From Sphingomonas oligoaromativorans (GTDB lineage: Bacteria > Pseudomonadota > Alphaproteobacteria > Sphingomonadales > Sphingomonadaceae), in NCBI RefSeq assembly GCF_011762195.1, contig NZ_JAASQK010000013.1, forward strand, positions 1 through 42,525: a stretch of 42,525 bases of DNA, in the 5' to 3' direction. The translations under genes were made by a program, and so were the position numbers. Below, piece after piece: positions 28,500 through 36,678 of the stretch. Each line of letters begins with the position of its first letter. Position 1 is the stretch's first letter. Under the pieces are notes generated by a model that saw nothing but the letters and a program-made list of their open reading frames with translations, did no database searches and was not told the DNA's origin.

Positions 28500-28751
28500 T
28501 CAGCCCGCTTTGCTGGGTGTCTTGCGGTCGGCCGGAGCCTTGTCCTGCATCATCGAGCAGTTCGCCGGCATCGCCATGGCGGTCACCCAGACCCGCTGGG
28601 GCGCCTGGAGCTGGGTGTGCGGGCCGTATTGGCGCGCGGCCTGCCATTCATAGTGGCCGCCCGGCTGGTCAGAGGTCTGCGCGAGGGCAGCGGTCGCACC
28701 GCCGACGAGCGAAAGGGTGGCCAGCATGGCCGTCTTGAACATGGTCTTCAT
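28500..28751 (-). CDS. Small exported protein of the cus locus, unknown function
   Basis: An 83-residue protein with a signal peptide (MKTMFKTAMLATLSLVGGATAALAQ). The mature part has HYEWQAARQYGPHTQLQAP, VTAMAMPANCSMMQDK and a basic tail. The Met/His/Cys residues could bind Cu(I). I do not recognise a family. The start at 28751 gives the signal peptide; the frame opens further to 28808. It lies between a Cys/Met-rich protein gene and cusC on the same strand. Confidence 0.65.
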   Translation of the reverse strand: MKTMFKTAMLATLSLVGGATAALAQTSDQPGGHYEWQAARQYGPHTQLQAPQRVWVTAMAMPANCSMMQDKAPADRKTPSKAG

Positions 28752-28844
28752 CGTGAATCGTCCTGATCTGTATGGGAATGAGACCAAGCCGAGGGCACGC
28801 GGCGGCATATCCGCGACGCGCGAGCGGCGAGGTCGTGATTCAGA

Positions 28845-29210
28845 TCAGGCGATGGGGGGACGAACGACCGGCGGCAGCGACTCGCCGACCAGAAGCGGCT
28901 GGATCGCCGCGTCATGGATCGACGACGGCTCGTATTGGGTGAGCGTCGGCGTGGCGTCCACCGCCGGAACAGCGGTCAGGCCCGAGCAGGCCATCATGAA
29001 GTTCACGCAGTCGTTGGGGGTGCAGCCCTTGTGCTTGGCCGCCCCGGCCTTGGACGAACCGTCCTGCTGCATCATCTTCATGCAGTCGGCCATGCTCATC
29101 GACATGTGCGCGGCCTGCGTGGGGCTCGCGGCATAGGCCACGCGCTGCGACGCCGCGCCGAACAGCGCGATCAGAAGCAGCAGCGAAACCATATGGCGGA
29201 GCATGCCCAT
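28845..29210 (-). CDS. Small Cys/Met-rich exported protein, candidate metal binder
   Basis: A 121-residue protein with a signal sequence (LRHMVSLLLLIALFGAASQRVAYA) followed by a mature part rich in Met and Cys: MSMSMADCMKMMQQDG, KHKGCTPNDCVNFMMACSG, and a C-terminus ending LPPVVRPPIA. Four cysteines and about eight methionines in 40 residues suggest Cu(I) or Ag(I) binding. It is not a bufferin of the A1 or A2 pattern and I do not recognise its family. It is preceded by the same ECF promoter as the bufferin genes. Start uncertain: ATG 29210 or 29204; a frame to 29360 spans the promoter and is rejected. Confidence 0.7.
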   Translation of the reverse strand: MGMLRHMVSLLLLIALFGAASQRVAYAASPTQAAHMSMSMADCMKMMQQDGSSKAGAAKHKGCTPNDCVNFMMACSGLTAVPAVDATPTLTQYEPSSIHDAAIQPLLVGESLPPVVRPPIA

Positions 29211-29252
29211 AAAATGCGGTCGGACCTCATGGAGCGTCAAGTTAACAACAGA

Positions 29253-29278
29253 TACGAATGCGTCTGCTGTCCGGTTAC
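29253..29278 (-). promoter_or_regulatory. ECF (SigF-like) promoter ahead of the cus locus
   Basis: On the minus strand: GTAACC (29278-29273), 16-nt spacer, CGTA (29256-29253). The -10 box is followed by TCTG instead of GG. The expected transcript would begin near 29246 and enter the Cys/Met-rich gene, then possibly the small exported protein and cusCBAF. Confidence 0.65.
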
Positions 29279-29356
29279 AGGCAGTTTTATACAATTCGGC
29301 GTCGCGCCTGCATCGTGCTCCGCGAACCCGATAGGCGACGCGAAACTGGAGCGATT

Positions 29357-30100
29357 TCACTTAGTCGCGATGGCCGCGGCTGAGTGATCCTCGGCAACCG
29401 TTTTGATTCTCGCGGCCTTCCGTTCGGAATAACGATCGACCAGCTGGGCGGCGTGCGGGCGCATGAGAACCGTGACGCGGACCAACTCCTCCATCACGTC
29501 GACGATGCGGTCGTAGTAACCGGACGGCCTCATCCGCCCGACCTCGTCGAACTCCTTATAGGCCATGGCGACAGAGGACTGGTTGGGGATGGTGAACATC
29601 CGCATCCAGCGGCCGAGCAGGCGGAGCGTGTTGACGGCGTTGAAGGACTGGGAACCGCCAGAAACCTGCATGACGGCGAGCGTCCGCCCTTGGGTCGGCC
29701 GCATGCCCTTCATCTCGAGCGGCAGATGGTCGATCTGGGCCTTCATGGTGCCGGTGATAGCGCCGTGCCGCTCGGGGCTGCACCAGACCTGTCCCTCTGA
29801 CCACATCGAGAGCGCGCGCAGCTCGTGCACGGCCGGATGGTCGTCGCCATGCACCTGGTCGGGCAGCGGCAGGTCGGACGGATCAAAGATGCGGGTCTCG
29901 GCACCAAACAGGCGCAGCAGCCTGGCGGCTTCCTCGACAGCGAGGCGCGAGAAGGAACGCTCCCGGAGCGATCCGTAGAGCAGCAGGATGCGGGGCGGTG
30001 GCTGGTCGTCGCCGAGGCCGAGCGCCGGCCGGTCAATGACGAAGGCCGGATCGAGCGCGGGCAGATGGTCGGGATCGGTCAGGACGCGGACGCGGCTCAT
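29357..30100 (-). CDS. arsH: ArsH, FMN-dependent oxidoreductase for arsenicals
   Basis: A 247-residue flavoprotein of the NADPH-dependent FMN reductase family. The FMN phosphate loop [21 protein letters not shown] and the [21 protein letters not shown] segment identify ArsH, which oxidises trivalent organoarsenicals or reduces quinones and metal ions. The C-terminal extension DRYSERKAA is also typical. The start is ATG 30100, overlapping the aqpS stop (ATGA). It is the last gene of the ars operon. Confidence 0.93.
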   Translation of the reverse strand: MSRVRVLTDPDHLPALDPAFVIDRPALGLGDDQPPPRILLLYGSLRERSFSRLAVEEAARLLRLFGAETRIFDPSDLPLPDQVHGDDHPAVHELRALSMWSEGQVWCSPERHGAITGTMKAQIDHLPLEMKGMRPTQGRTLAVMQVSGGSQSFNAVNTLRLLGRWMRMFTIPNQSSVAMAYKEFDEVGRMRPSGYYDRIVDVMEELVRVTVLMRPHAAQLVDRYSERKAARIKTVAEDHSAAAIATK

Positions 30101-30765
30101 GCGGGTTCCTTGGGCATGTCGGGGAAGACGGCGTCGCTGGCGAGGTGGGCGGCGATCGCGCCGGTGATCTGGGCCGCTACGAACCCTGGGACCGATGCTG
30201 GCGCGATGCCGGCGAAGCTGTCGCTGAGCGACCGCGCGACGGTGATCGCCGGGTTGGCGAAGCTGGTGGACGAGGTGAACCAGTAGGCAGCGGTGATGTA
30301 GAGCGCGACGCTGGCTGGAACGTGCCCCGGGCGCAGCTTCGCCGTGCCTAGGATCGTCACCAGCAGGCCGAAGGTCGCGACCATCTCTCCCGTCCACTGG
30401 CCGGGGCCGCCGCGGACCTTGGCCGACAGCTGGAGGATCGGCACGCCGAACATCAGATGGGCGATCCAAACGCCGAGCACGCCGCCCGCGAGCTGGGCGG
30501 CGCCGTAGGCGAACGCGGTATCCGTCCCGATCCGGCCGCGCAGGCGCATGACGAGCGTGACAGCGGGGTTGAGATGGGCGCCGGAGACTGGCCCTAGCAT
30601 CGTCACGAGGACGAAGAGGATCGCCCCCGTAGCGAGCGTGTTGCCGAGGAGCGCGACGGCGACGTTCCCGCCAGCGAGCCGCTCGGCCATGATGCCAGAG
30701 CCGATCACGGTGGCGAACAGCAGCCCGCTACCCAGCGCCTCGGCGAGGACCGCCTGCCGGTTCAC
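30097..30765 (-). CDS. MIP/aquaglyceroporin, probable arsenite channel (AqpS-like)
   Basis: A 222-residue six-helix channel of the MIP family with two NPA boxes: AHLNPAVT (66-68) and [12 protein letters not shown] (171-173, pore arginine 178). In Sinorhizobium meliloti an aquaglyceroporin in the ars operon replaces an arsenite pump: ArsC makes As(III), which leaves down its gradient. This operon likewise has no arsB or acr3. The start is GTG 30765, overlapping the arsC stop as GTGA. Confidence 0.88.
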   Translation of the reverse strand: MNRQAVLAEALGSGLLFATVIGSGIMAERLAGGNVAVALLGNTLATGAILFVLVTMLGPVSGAHLNPAVTLVMRLRGRIGTDTAFAYGAAQLAGGVLGVWIAHLMFGVPILQLSAKVRGGPGQWTGEMVATFGLLVTILGTAKLRPGHVPASVALYITAAYWFTSSTSFANPAITVARSLSDSFAGIAPASVPGFVAAQITGAIAAHLASDAVFPDMPKEPA

Positions 30766-31193
30766 GCTGGGGTGACGCGCCGGCCGTCGGCGTCGACGAC
30801 CTGCTCGCCGTCCTCCTTGGCGAAGGCGCCCTTCTGGGCGTCGGGGAGGATGTCGAGGACGGCCTCGGACGGGCGGCACAGCCTGACGCCGAGCGGCGTC
30901 ACGACGAGCGGCCGGTTGATGAGGACCGGATGCTCTATCATCGCGTCGAGGAGAGCGTCGTTCGTGAGTGAGGCGTCGTCGAGGCCGAGCTCGGCGTAGG
31001 GCGTGCCCTTCTGGCGGAGCAGGTCGCGGGGCGCCATGCCGGCGCGGCCGATCATTTCGACGAGCAGCGCGCGCGACGGCGGGCTCTTCAGATATTCGAC
31101 GACATGAGGTTCGACGCCGGAGTTGCGGATCAGCGCCAGCGTGTTGCGCGACGTCCCGCAGGCGGGATTATGGTAAATGACGATGTCGGTCAC
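30762..31193 (-). CDS. arsC: ArsC, glutaredoxin-linked arsenate reductase
   Basis: A 143-residue enzyme that reduces As(V) to As(III) with glutathione and glutaredoxin. The catalytic C12 lies in YHNPACGTSRNTLALI, and R60, R94 and R107, the oxyanion-binding arginines of plasmid R773 ArsC, are present at the same numbers. It lies 10 nt after arsR. Confidence 0.94.
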   Translation of the reverse strand: MTDIVIYHNPACGTSRNTLALIRNSGVEPHVVEYLKSPPSRALLVEMIGRAGMAPRDLLRQKGTPYAELGLDDASLTNDALLDAMIEHPVLINRPLVVTPLGVRLCRPSEAVLDILPDAQKGAFAKEDGEQVVDADGRRVTPA

Positions 31194-31203
31194 GGGGTGT
31201 CCT

Positions 31204-31533
31204 TCAGCAGCAGGCGAGATCGGCGAGCAGCGGCTCGCAGAGTTCGGGGCGGCCCTGGCAGCAGTCCTTGGCGAGGAAGAGCATCAGGGCACGGAGCGTG
31301 TCGATGTCGGCGCGCTGGATCTGCTGGCGCCCCCTCTTCTCGGCGCGCACCAGGCCGGCCTTGGCGAGCACGGCGAGGTGCGTGGAGAAGGTGCTCTGGG
31401 TCAGGCCGCTGGCCTCGACGAGTGCCCCGGTCGCTAGTCCTTCGGGCGCGTGCCGAACGAGTAGCCGGAAAGCGTCAAGGCGGGTGGGGTGTGCGAGGGC
31501 GGCAAGCGCTGTCAGAGCTGACTCGGTGTCCAT
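31204..31533 (-). CDS. arsR: ArsR-family arsenite-responsive repressor
   Basis: A 109-residue winged-helix repressor (LTALAALAHPTRLDAFRLLV to LTQSTFSTHLAVLAKAGLV). The classical ELCVCDL site in the recognition helix is absent; instead cysteines cluster at the C-terminus (KDCCQGRPELCEP and LACC), resembling the relocated As(III) site of Acidithiobacillus ArsR. The start is ATG 31533, about where transcription should begin, so the message may be leaderless. Two operator dyads precede it. Confidence 0.9.
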   Translation of the reverse strand: MDTESALTALAALAHPTRLDAFRLLVRHAPEGLATGALVEASGLTQSTFSTHLAVLAKAGLVRAEKRGRQQIQRADIDTLRALMLFLAKDCCQGRPELCEPLLADLACC

Positions 31534-31591
31534 GCATCGTAAATAACCGATGCAATTTGTTTGGTCAATATGCATCGGTAAATGCCGATGT
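31534..31591 (-). promoter_or_regulatory. ars promoter with two ArsR operator dyads
   Basis: Minus strand: -35 TTGACC (31568-31563), 17-nt spacer, -10 TATTTA (31545-31540), with the arsR ATG 6 nt further on. Two related dyads flank the promoter: GCATCGTAAATAACCGATGC (31534-31553), over the -10 box, and GCATCGGTAAATGCCGATGT (31572-31591), upstream of the -35 box. Their spacing of 38 nt start to start suggests cooperative repression. Confidence 0.82.
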
Positions 31592-31860
31592 TAAGCAAGG
31601 GGTGGCTGCCGAGAGTGTTGGCCATCTTGCAATCGCGCCATCATGCAGACCACTTCAGAAGTCACGAAAGCGTCTAGTTGTGAACCGGTCACGCTACATC
31701 ACCTGCCTGGCCGTTCGGCGAACGACGACTCCTTCCGAAAGCGGTCGTTCGAACCGACTGGCGCAAATGTCTGAGATTGGTCGGCAGCTGACGAAGGTGA
31801 CAGCACGAGGCAATCCCCGAGGCTTATCGGCGGCGCGCTGGGACGGAGGGCTGATATCCT
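31592..31860. other. Intergenic region between ars promoter and alpA end
   Basis: About 270 nt without a supportable gene. It holds a 8-bp inverted repeat (CGAACGAC 31719-31726, GTCGTTCG 31744-31751). It separates the ars operon from the downstream end of the trb block. Confidence 0.4.
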
Positions 31861-32079
31861 TCAAACCTTTCGCCTTTTGCCCTCAAAGCCATCCTTCACG
31901 TCATCGATCCACGCGACGATCTCGCGATCGCTCCATCGTGCGGCAAAGGGCGAGAGCTTGTAAGGTGCTGGGAACTTCCCCGCCTGAATCAGCCGATAGA
32001 TCATCGTCTTGCCTAACCCGACGCGGCGCTTGACCTCTTCAAGCTTCAGGAAACGTTCGGGCTGGTCCGGCGAGGTCAT
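31861..32079 (-). CDS. AlpA-family DNA-binding regulator
   Basis: A 72-residue AlpA/MerR-like helix-turn-helix protein: FLKLEEVKRRVGLGKTMIYRLIQAGKFPAP, then ARWSDREIVAWIDD. Such proteins control excision or integrase expression in prophages and integrative elements. It overlaps the DUF2274 gene (ATGA) at the end of the trb operon, marking this region as part of a mobile element. No integrase is in the window. Confidence 0.88.
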   Translation of the reverse strand: MTSPDQPERFLKLEEVKRRVGLGKTMIYRLIQAGKFPAPYKLSPFAARWSDREIVAWIDDVKDGFEGKRRKV

Positions 32080-32294
32080 TTGCCGTTTCCGCGCGCCCGG
32101 CCAAATGCGCGGTCGCTTTCGAGGAAGGCGGCGAGCATCGCCGGGATCAGTTCGCTGACCGGCTCTTCGCGGCCATAGGTCTGGGCATACAGTGCTGCAT
32201 ATTCCACCAGCGACTGATGCAGGTCGGGCATCACCGAGATGCTGAGCTTGACCGGATTGCGGTCAGGGAGTTGCGCGAGCTTCAGATCGGCCAT
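32076..32294 (-). CDS. DUF2274 protein of the trb operon
   Basis: A 72-residue protein (MADLKLAQLPDRNPVKLSIS onward) typical of DUF2274, a small family found just after trbI in conjugation operons of alphaproteobacteria. The LSISVMPDLHQSLVEYAALY region resembles ribbon-helix-helix type proteins; no function is established. The start is ATG 32294, 1 nt after the trbI stop; the longer frame upstream lies over trbI. Confidence 0.85.
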   Translation of the reverse strand: MADLKLAQLPDRNPVKLSISVMPDLHQSLVEYAALYAQTYGREEPVSELIPAMLAAFLESDRAFGRARGNGK

Positions 32295-32295
32295 C

Positions 32296-33492
32296 TCAGC
32301 CCTCCTGTCCCGCTGGCGCGAAGACCAGATCCTTGTGCACGACCAACCGGACGGGCGCGCCGGGAGGGATGGTGATCGTCGGCTGGATGCCGAGATTGGC
32401 TCTTGTGATCTGGTCGCCGGCCCGCGCGACATGATCCTGCGTCGACATCCGGATCGCCTGCACAAGGTCGCTCTGACCGGAGAACGCCAGATCGGAGCCC
32501 ACACCGAGCAGCGTCGACAGGACTACGCCCTTCAGAAGCTGCCAGCTGTGGAAGTCGACCTTGCCGGCGAGGCCGGCATAGCCCGAGGGGTCGGTCGCCG
32601 GCACATTGTCGATGCGCAGCGAACGCCCGTCCGGCATGATGATGCGCTGCCAGACGATCAGGGCCCGCTTCTGGCCGAAGGCAATGACGCTGTCATAGCT
32701 GCCCACCAGCCGGGTGCCCTGCGGTATGAGCAGCAATCGGCCGGTGGCGCTGTCGTAGATGTTCTCGGTCACCTGTGCGGTGACGAGGCCCGGCAGGTCC
32801 GACCGCAGGCCCGTGATCAGACTGGCCGAGATCACGCTGCCCGCCGACAATGTGTAGGGCGAGGCCAGCGCGGTGAGCATGTGGGGGTTCACGTCGCCCT
32901 TCGGATCCAGCGCTGCCACGAAGGCGGCCTTTCGACCTTGGGCATTGAGATCGTTTGTCGGATCGAGCGCGACCTTGCCAGGAGCACTCGCCGGCGTCGC
33001 GGCCGGTGCGGTGATGGCCGCATCGGCTGTCTGCTGGAATGGATGAGTTTGCACCAGCACGCCCGACTCGCGGGCGGCCTTCCATTCGGCAATCCGGCGT
33101 TCGCGCTCTGCCTCCTCCGCCTGCTGGAGTTGCGGGTCGCCGGTATCCGCTGCTGTCACCAATTGCTGCTGCCGTTCGAGGATCGGCTTGCCCAGATCGC
33201 CCGGGAGCGGCGGACCCAGGCGCGGCACGTCTCCGTAGGTGGCCGGCGCGGCGGCCAGCCCGTCGCTCGTTGGCCGGACGTCTGGCTGCGACAGCTCCTG
33301 CTGGTTTTCGCCGCGATGGAACAGGCGCGGCTTCAACGCCATCCATGTGACGGCGATAAGACTGACCGACAGGCAAGCGGCGATGGCGATGATCGCGCCG
33401 CGCTTGAGCCGGACCGCGCGGGGTGGGCGGGCGCGTATCTCCAGCGTCTCGGGGTCGAGCTTGGCATCTTGCGGCGGTGCGGTCTCTGTCAC
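32296..33492 (-). CDS. trbI: TrbI/VirB10-family conjugation protein
   Basis: A 398-residue protein spanning the envelope in type IV secretion. One N-terminal helix (GAIIAIAACLSVSLIAVTWMAL, about 32-53) is followed by a Pro/Gln-rich periplasmic linker and the conserved VirB10 C-terminal domain (LTALASPYTLSAGSVISASL, IPQGTRLVGSYDS, PDGRSLRI, FAGLAGKVD-like segment, PPGAPVRLVVHKDL). It overlaps trbG by ATGA. Confidence 0.93.
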   Translation of the reverse strand: MTETAPPQDAKLDPETLEIRARPPRAVRLKRGAIIAIAACLSVSLIAVTWMALKPRLFHRGENQQELSQPDVRPTSDGLAAAPATYGDVPRLGPPLPGDLGKPILERQQQLVTAADTGDPQLQQAEEAERERRIAEWKAARESGVLVQTHPFQQTADAAITAPAATPASAPGKVALDPTNDLNAQGRKAAFVAALDPKGDVNPHMLTALASPYTLSAGSVISASLITGLRSDLPGLVTAQVTENIYDSATGRLLLIPQGTRLVGSYDSVIAFGQKRALIVWQRIIMPDGRSLRIDNVPATDPSGYAGLAGKVDFHSWQLLKGVVLSTLLGVGSDLAFSGQSDLVQAIRMSTQDHVARAGDQITRANLGIQPTITIPPGAPVRLVVHKDLVFAPAGQEG

Positions 33493-34433
33493 GACGCCCT
33501 CCGCCGTGTATCGGACTGACCGGTGCGGCTGATCCGCACGATCTGCTGGTGCTTCAGGCCCAGCCGCAGTTCGGCCGTCTCGAACAGCCGGTCGACGACA
33601 TAATAGCGGCCCTGCACGCGGTAGTTGACGAGCTGGGCGATCCCCTTGGCATCGACAAGGAACAAGGGGGGTGCCTCGCCGGTGCCGAGAGTGGCCGGGA
33701 ATTCGATGAAGGTCTGGCGGCCATCATCGAACGCACGCAGGGGCCGCCACGCCGGCTGATCTCCGGAGATGACATAGTCGAAATGGAGCTGGTCGACCGA
33801 CAGGCCGGTCGCGACCGGCTGCGCTGCTGTGGCCCGCTCCTCCGCCGCCCTCAGCGCAATGAGCCGGTCCTGCGGATAGGTCCAGGACAAGGCCACCATC
33901 GCGGAACGCTCGGTGCTCGAGAGCGCGAGATGGCAGGTCCGCCTGTCTGTCGTGATGATGATGTTGGTGGCCAACCCTGCGGAGAATGGCTTCACCAGTA
34001 CATGCGTCCGCCTGGCCTCGCCGCTGCCGCTCGTCGTGTCGCCGATCACCCAGCGGACGGTGTCGCCGGCGGCGACCGCGCCCAGCACTTCACCCGGCTG
34101 CAGCGCGATGTCGGTCACCTGTCCGGGCGCGGTGAGCACGTGGAAGACCGCGCCGTCGCTGAACGGATAGACCTGGATCGCGTCGATATAGCCGGCCGCG
34201 ATGGGCTCGAGGGTCGCCGCACGGTTGGCGGCGCGGACGCGCAATTCCGCCGGAGACGGCGGCACGGGCCGGGGTAGTTCCGCCCGCGGCTTCGGCGGCG
34301 GGACCGGCTGGGTGGCGACCGGGGTGGCCGCCGCCGCTCGGGGCACGGCCGGCGGCGACGGGGGGAGGGGGGCGGTCTGTGCCGCTGCGATGCTGGCGCT
34401 GGTGAGCAGGCCTATGACCAGAAAAGAGTTCAT
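33489..34433 (-). CDS. trbG: TrbG/VirB9-family conjugation protein
   Basis: A 314-residue exported protein: signal peptide (MNSFLVIGLLTSASIAAAQ), a long Pro-rich linker (about 20-75), then the VirB9/CagX domain (YPFSDGAVFHVLTAPGQVTDIALQPGE; FDDGRQTFIEFP; YYVVDRLFETAELRLG). It forms the outer-membrane core with TrbI. The start is ATG 34433, overlapping the trbF stop. Confidence 0.92.
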   Translation of the reverse strand: MNSFLVIGLLTSASIAAAQTAPLPPSPPAVPRAAAATPVATQPVPPPKPRAELPRPVPPSPAELRVRAANRAATLEPIAAGYIDAIQVYPFSDGAVFHVLTAPGQVTDIALQPGEVLGAVAAGDTVRWVIGDTTSGSGEARRTHVLVKPFSAGLATNIIITTDRRTCHLALSSTERSAMVALSWTYPQDRLIALRAAEERATAAQPVATGLSVDQLHFDYVISGDQPAWRPLRAFDDGRQTFIEFPATLGTGEAPPLFLVDAKGIAQLVNYRVQGRYYVVDRLFETAELRLGLKHQQIVRISRTGQSDTRRRAS

Positions 34434-35248
34434 GGGCGGGTCTCCGCTGGGGGCTGCTGGGGCTGGGCGAGTTTCGGATCGAGCGGTTTGTCCGATGGAG
34501 GCGGCGGAGTTGGGGACATGGTCGGCCTCGTGGAGGAAGAGGACGCTCCGGCCGCGGTCTCCCCGGGTTCCAGCTCGCGGCTCCAGTCGATGGCATCGAC
34601 ATAGAGTCCAAGCGGATTGCGGCGCAGGGCGTCGGCGCTCGCGGGGGGCTTGAGCACTACGGTCAGGATACCGGTCCAATGCGTGGCCCCGGCTTGGGTG
34701 CCATGCTCGTAACGGGTCTCGATCCACTTCACCTGGAAGGATCGATCGGAGGCGCGCACGACGCTCGTGACCTGCACCGATACCGTTTGCTCGCCGACAT
34801 GGCCGAACGGATCGGCCGAGCGGGCATAATCGCCGAGAAAGACCGCGCCGCGCCTGGTGGTGAAGTCGTAGGCCGACAGCCAGTCCCGCCGCATGAGCAC
34901 CGGATCGAGCGAGACCGACCGTACGCTGGTGATGAAGCGGCCGAGGAACCAGGCGATCTGTGGATCGGTCGGATGATAGCCCGCCTCGGCTGCCGTCACG
35001 GCGCTGGGTTCGCCGAGCCTGTCGACCTCGACGACATAGGGCACGACGCGGCTTTGAAGGGACTGCCAGAGTAGCCCGCCCGACAACGCGGTGGTAAGTC
35101 CCAGGCAGCCGAACGCCATCAGCCGCCAGTTGCGGGCCTGGACCCGTGCAGAGCCGATCCGCTCGTCCCAGAGTTGCCCGGCCCGCTGGAAGGGTGTCTC
35201 GGGAACGGGTGTCTTGCCGTAACGCTGAACGGCACGCTTGAAGAGCAT
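34430..35248 (-). CDS. trbF: TrbF/VirB8-family conjugation protein
   Basis: A 272-residue bitopic inner-membrane protein: cytoplasmic N-terminus, one helix (LMAFGCLGLTTALSGGLLWQSL, about 43-64), and a VirB8-like periplasmic domain (VVPYVVEVDRLGEP; IAWFLGRFITSVRSVSLDP; WIETRYE), with a Pro-rich tail. It is an assembly protein of the mating-pair channel. Its start codon shares one base with the trbL stop. Confidence 0.92.
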   Translation of the reverse strand: MLFKRAVQRYGKTPVPETPFQRAGQLWDERIGSARVQARNWRLMAFGCLGLTTALSGGLLWQSLQSRVVPYVVEVDRLGEPSAVTAAEAGYHPTDPQIAWFLGRFITSVRSVSLDPVLMRRDWLSAYDFTTRRGAVFLGDYARSADPFGHVGEQTVSVQVTSVVRASDRSFQVKWIETRYEHGTQAGATHWTGILTVVLKPPASADALRRNPLGLYVDAIDWSRELEPGETAAGASSSSTRPTMSPTPPPPSDKPLDPKLAQPQQPPAETRP

Positions 35249-36561
35249 CAGTCGTCCCTTTCCTTGATATCGGGGGTCGCACCCGCGCCGCCGCGGTCGC
35301 CCTGGCCGATGGCGTGGATGGCTGTCTGGCGATGGTGTCGGGCCGAGGCCTGGTCTTTCATTGCCCGCGCCCAGCCGGGCATGCTGCGGGGATCATCGCC
35401 GCAGCTCGAACCGCTGGTGGCCCCGGCGTCAGTTCGGCCGACCATGGCGTTGAACGCGCCTTGCCGTCCGGCCTCGGCCGCCTCGCCAAGGCCAAGGGCG
35501 GCGGACATGCGCGATCGGGCGGCACCGGATGTAGCGGTGGCGATGCCCTTCATCCCCGCACCGACGGATGCCGAGCCGCTCGCTTCCTGACCGAGCTTGT
35601 ATGCCGTGCCGGCGGCCGACCCCATGCTGGTGCCGGCGCGGACCGCGCCGAGACCGGCTGCGGCAAGGCCGCGCGCGGCGCCGACGGCGCCGGCAGCGCC
35701 CAGGACGATGATGCCGCCGGCACCCAGCGCCGTACCGAAGGCCGCACCGGCGCCGAGCTGCGGCGCACCGGAGACGAGACCGGAGGCCATGCCGGGCCCG
35801 AAGATGCCGAGACCGAACAAAGCAAGGCTCGCCAGCACGAGGCTGAGCGCTTGGCCCACGTCGGGCTCCTGTCCCTGCAGGGTCGTGGTGAACTGCGAGA
35901 AAAAGTTGGAGCCGATGCCGACGATGACCGCCAGCACCATGACCTTGATGCCGGAGCTCACCACATGACCCAGCACGCGCTCGGCGAGGAAGCTCGTCCG
36001 GTTCCACAGCGCGAAGGGCACGAGGATGAAACCGGCCAGCGAGCTCAATTTGAACTCGATAATCGTCACGAACATCTGCACGGCGAGAATGAAGAAGGCG
36101 AGGATGACGATCAGCCACGCGATGAGCAGCACCGCGATCGTGAGAAAATTGTCGAAGAAGCCGGTGAAGCCCATCATCTGCGACGCCTGCTCGAGCAGCG
36201 GCCAGGCGGCGGAGAAGCCGGTCCCAGCGAGGCGGCCGGGCCTGAGCAGATCGGCTGCGGCCATGCCGCCGCCGCCAGCGGTGAGACCGGCCTGCGCGAA
36301 CGAGCGGAAGACGATGTCGGCCAGCGTCGGGAAGCTGTTCAGGATGAACGCGAACGCGCCGATATAGAAGATCTTGCGGATCAATCGGGCGAGGACATTG
36401 TCCTCGCCGCCCAAGGCCCAGAACAGGCCGGCCAGCGTGATGTCGAGCGCGATGAGCGTGCGGCTGAGGAAGCCGACGTCGCCGCCGAGCAGACCGAACC
36501 CACTGTCGATGTAGGTGAGGAAGGCCTGCAGGAACATGTCGATGACATTGAGGTCGTTCAC
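35248..36561 (-). CDS. trbL: TrbL/VirB6-family conjugation membrane protein
   Basis: A 437-residue polytopic inner-membrane protein with about six helices in the first 290 residues (FLTYIDSGFGLLGGDVGFLSRTLIALDITLAGLFWALGG opening is split over two helices) and an Ala/Gly-rich cytoplasmic tail. It is the TrbL channel component. The 117-nt gap to trbJ, where trbK often lies, has no recognisable gene. Confidence 0.9.
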   Translation of the reverse strand: MNDLNVIDMFLQAFLTYIDSGFGLLGGDVGFLSRTLIALDITLAGLFWALGGEDNVLARLIRKIFYIGAFAFILNSFPTLADIVFRSFAQAGLTAGGGGMAAADLLRPGRLAGTGFSAAWPLLEQASQMMGFTGFFDNFLTIAVLLIAWLIVILAFFILAVQMFVTIIEFKLSSLAGFILVPFALWNRTSFLAERVLGHVVSSGIKVMVLAVIVGIGSNFFSQFTTTLQGQEPDVGQALSLVLASLALFGLGIFGPGMASGLVSGAPQLGAGAAFGTALGAGGIIVLGAAGAVGAARGLAAAGLGAVRAGTSMGSAAGTAYKLGQEASGSASVGAGMKGIATATSGAARSRMSAALGLGEAAEAGRQGAFNAMVGRTDAGATSGSSCGDDPRSMPGWARAMKDQASARHHRQTAIHAIGQGDRGGAGATPDIKERDD

Positions 36562-36678
36562 GGTGGCTGCTGACCTGGCGAGAGGAAGGGATGCCGCGGG
36601 GCGTGCCTGGGGAGGCTGCGACGCCCCGCGGCGACATCGGCGGAGGGGCGAGGCCCGCCGATGCCCGACCGGCTGCGC

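Noticed and set aside
31719-31751. 8-bp inverted repeat as an attachment site
   Set aside because: It is a single short repeat; no second copy at the other end of the trb block and no integrase or tRNA was seen.
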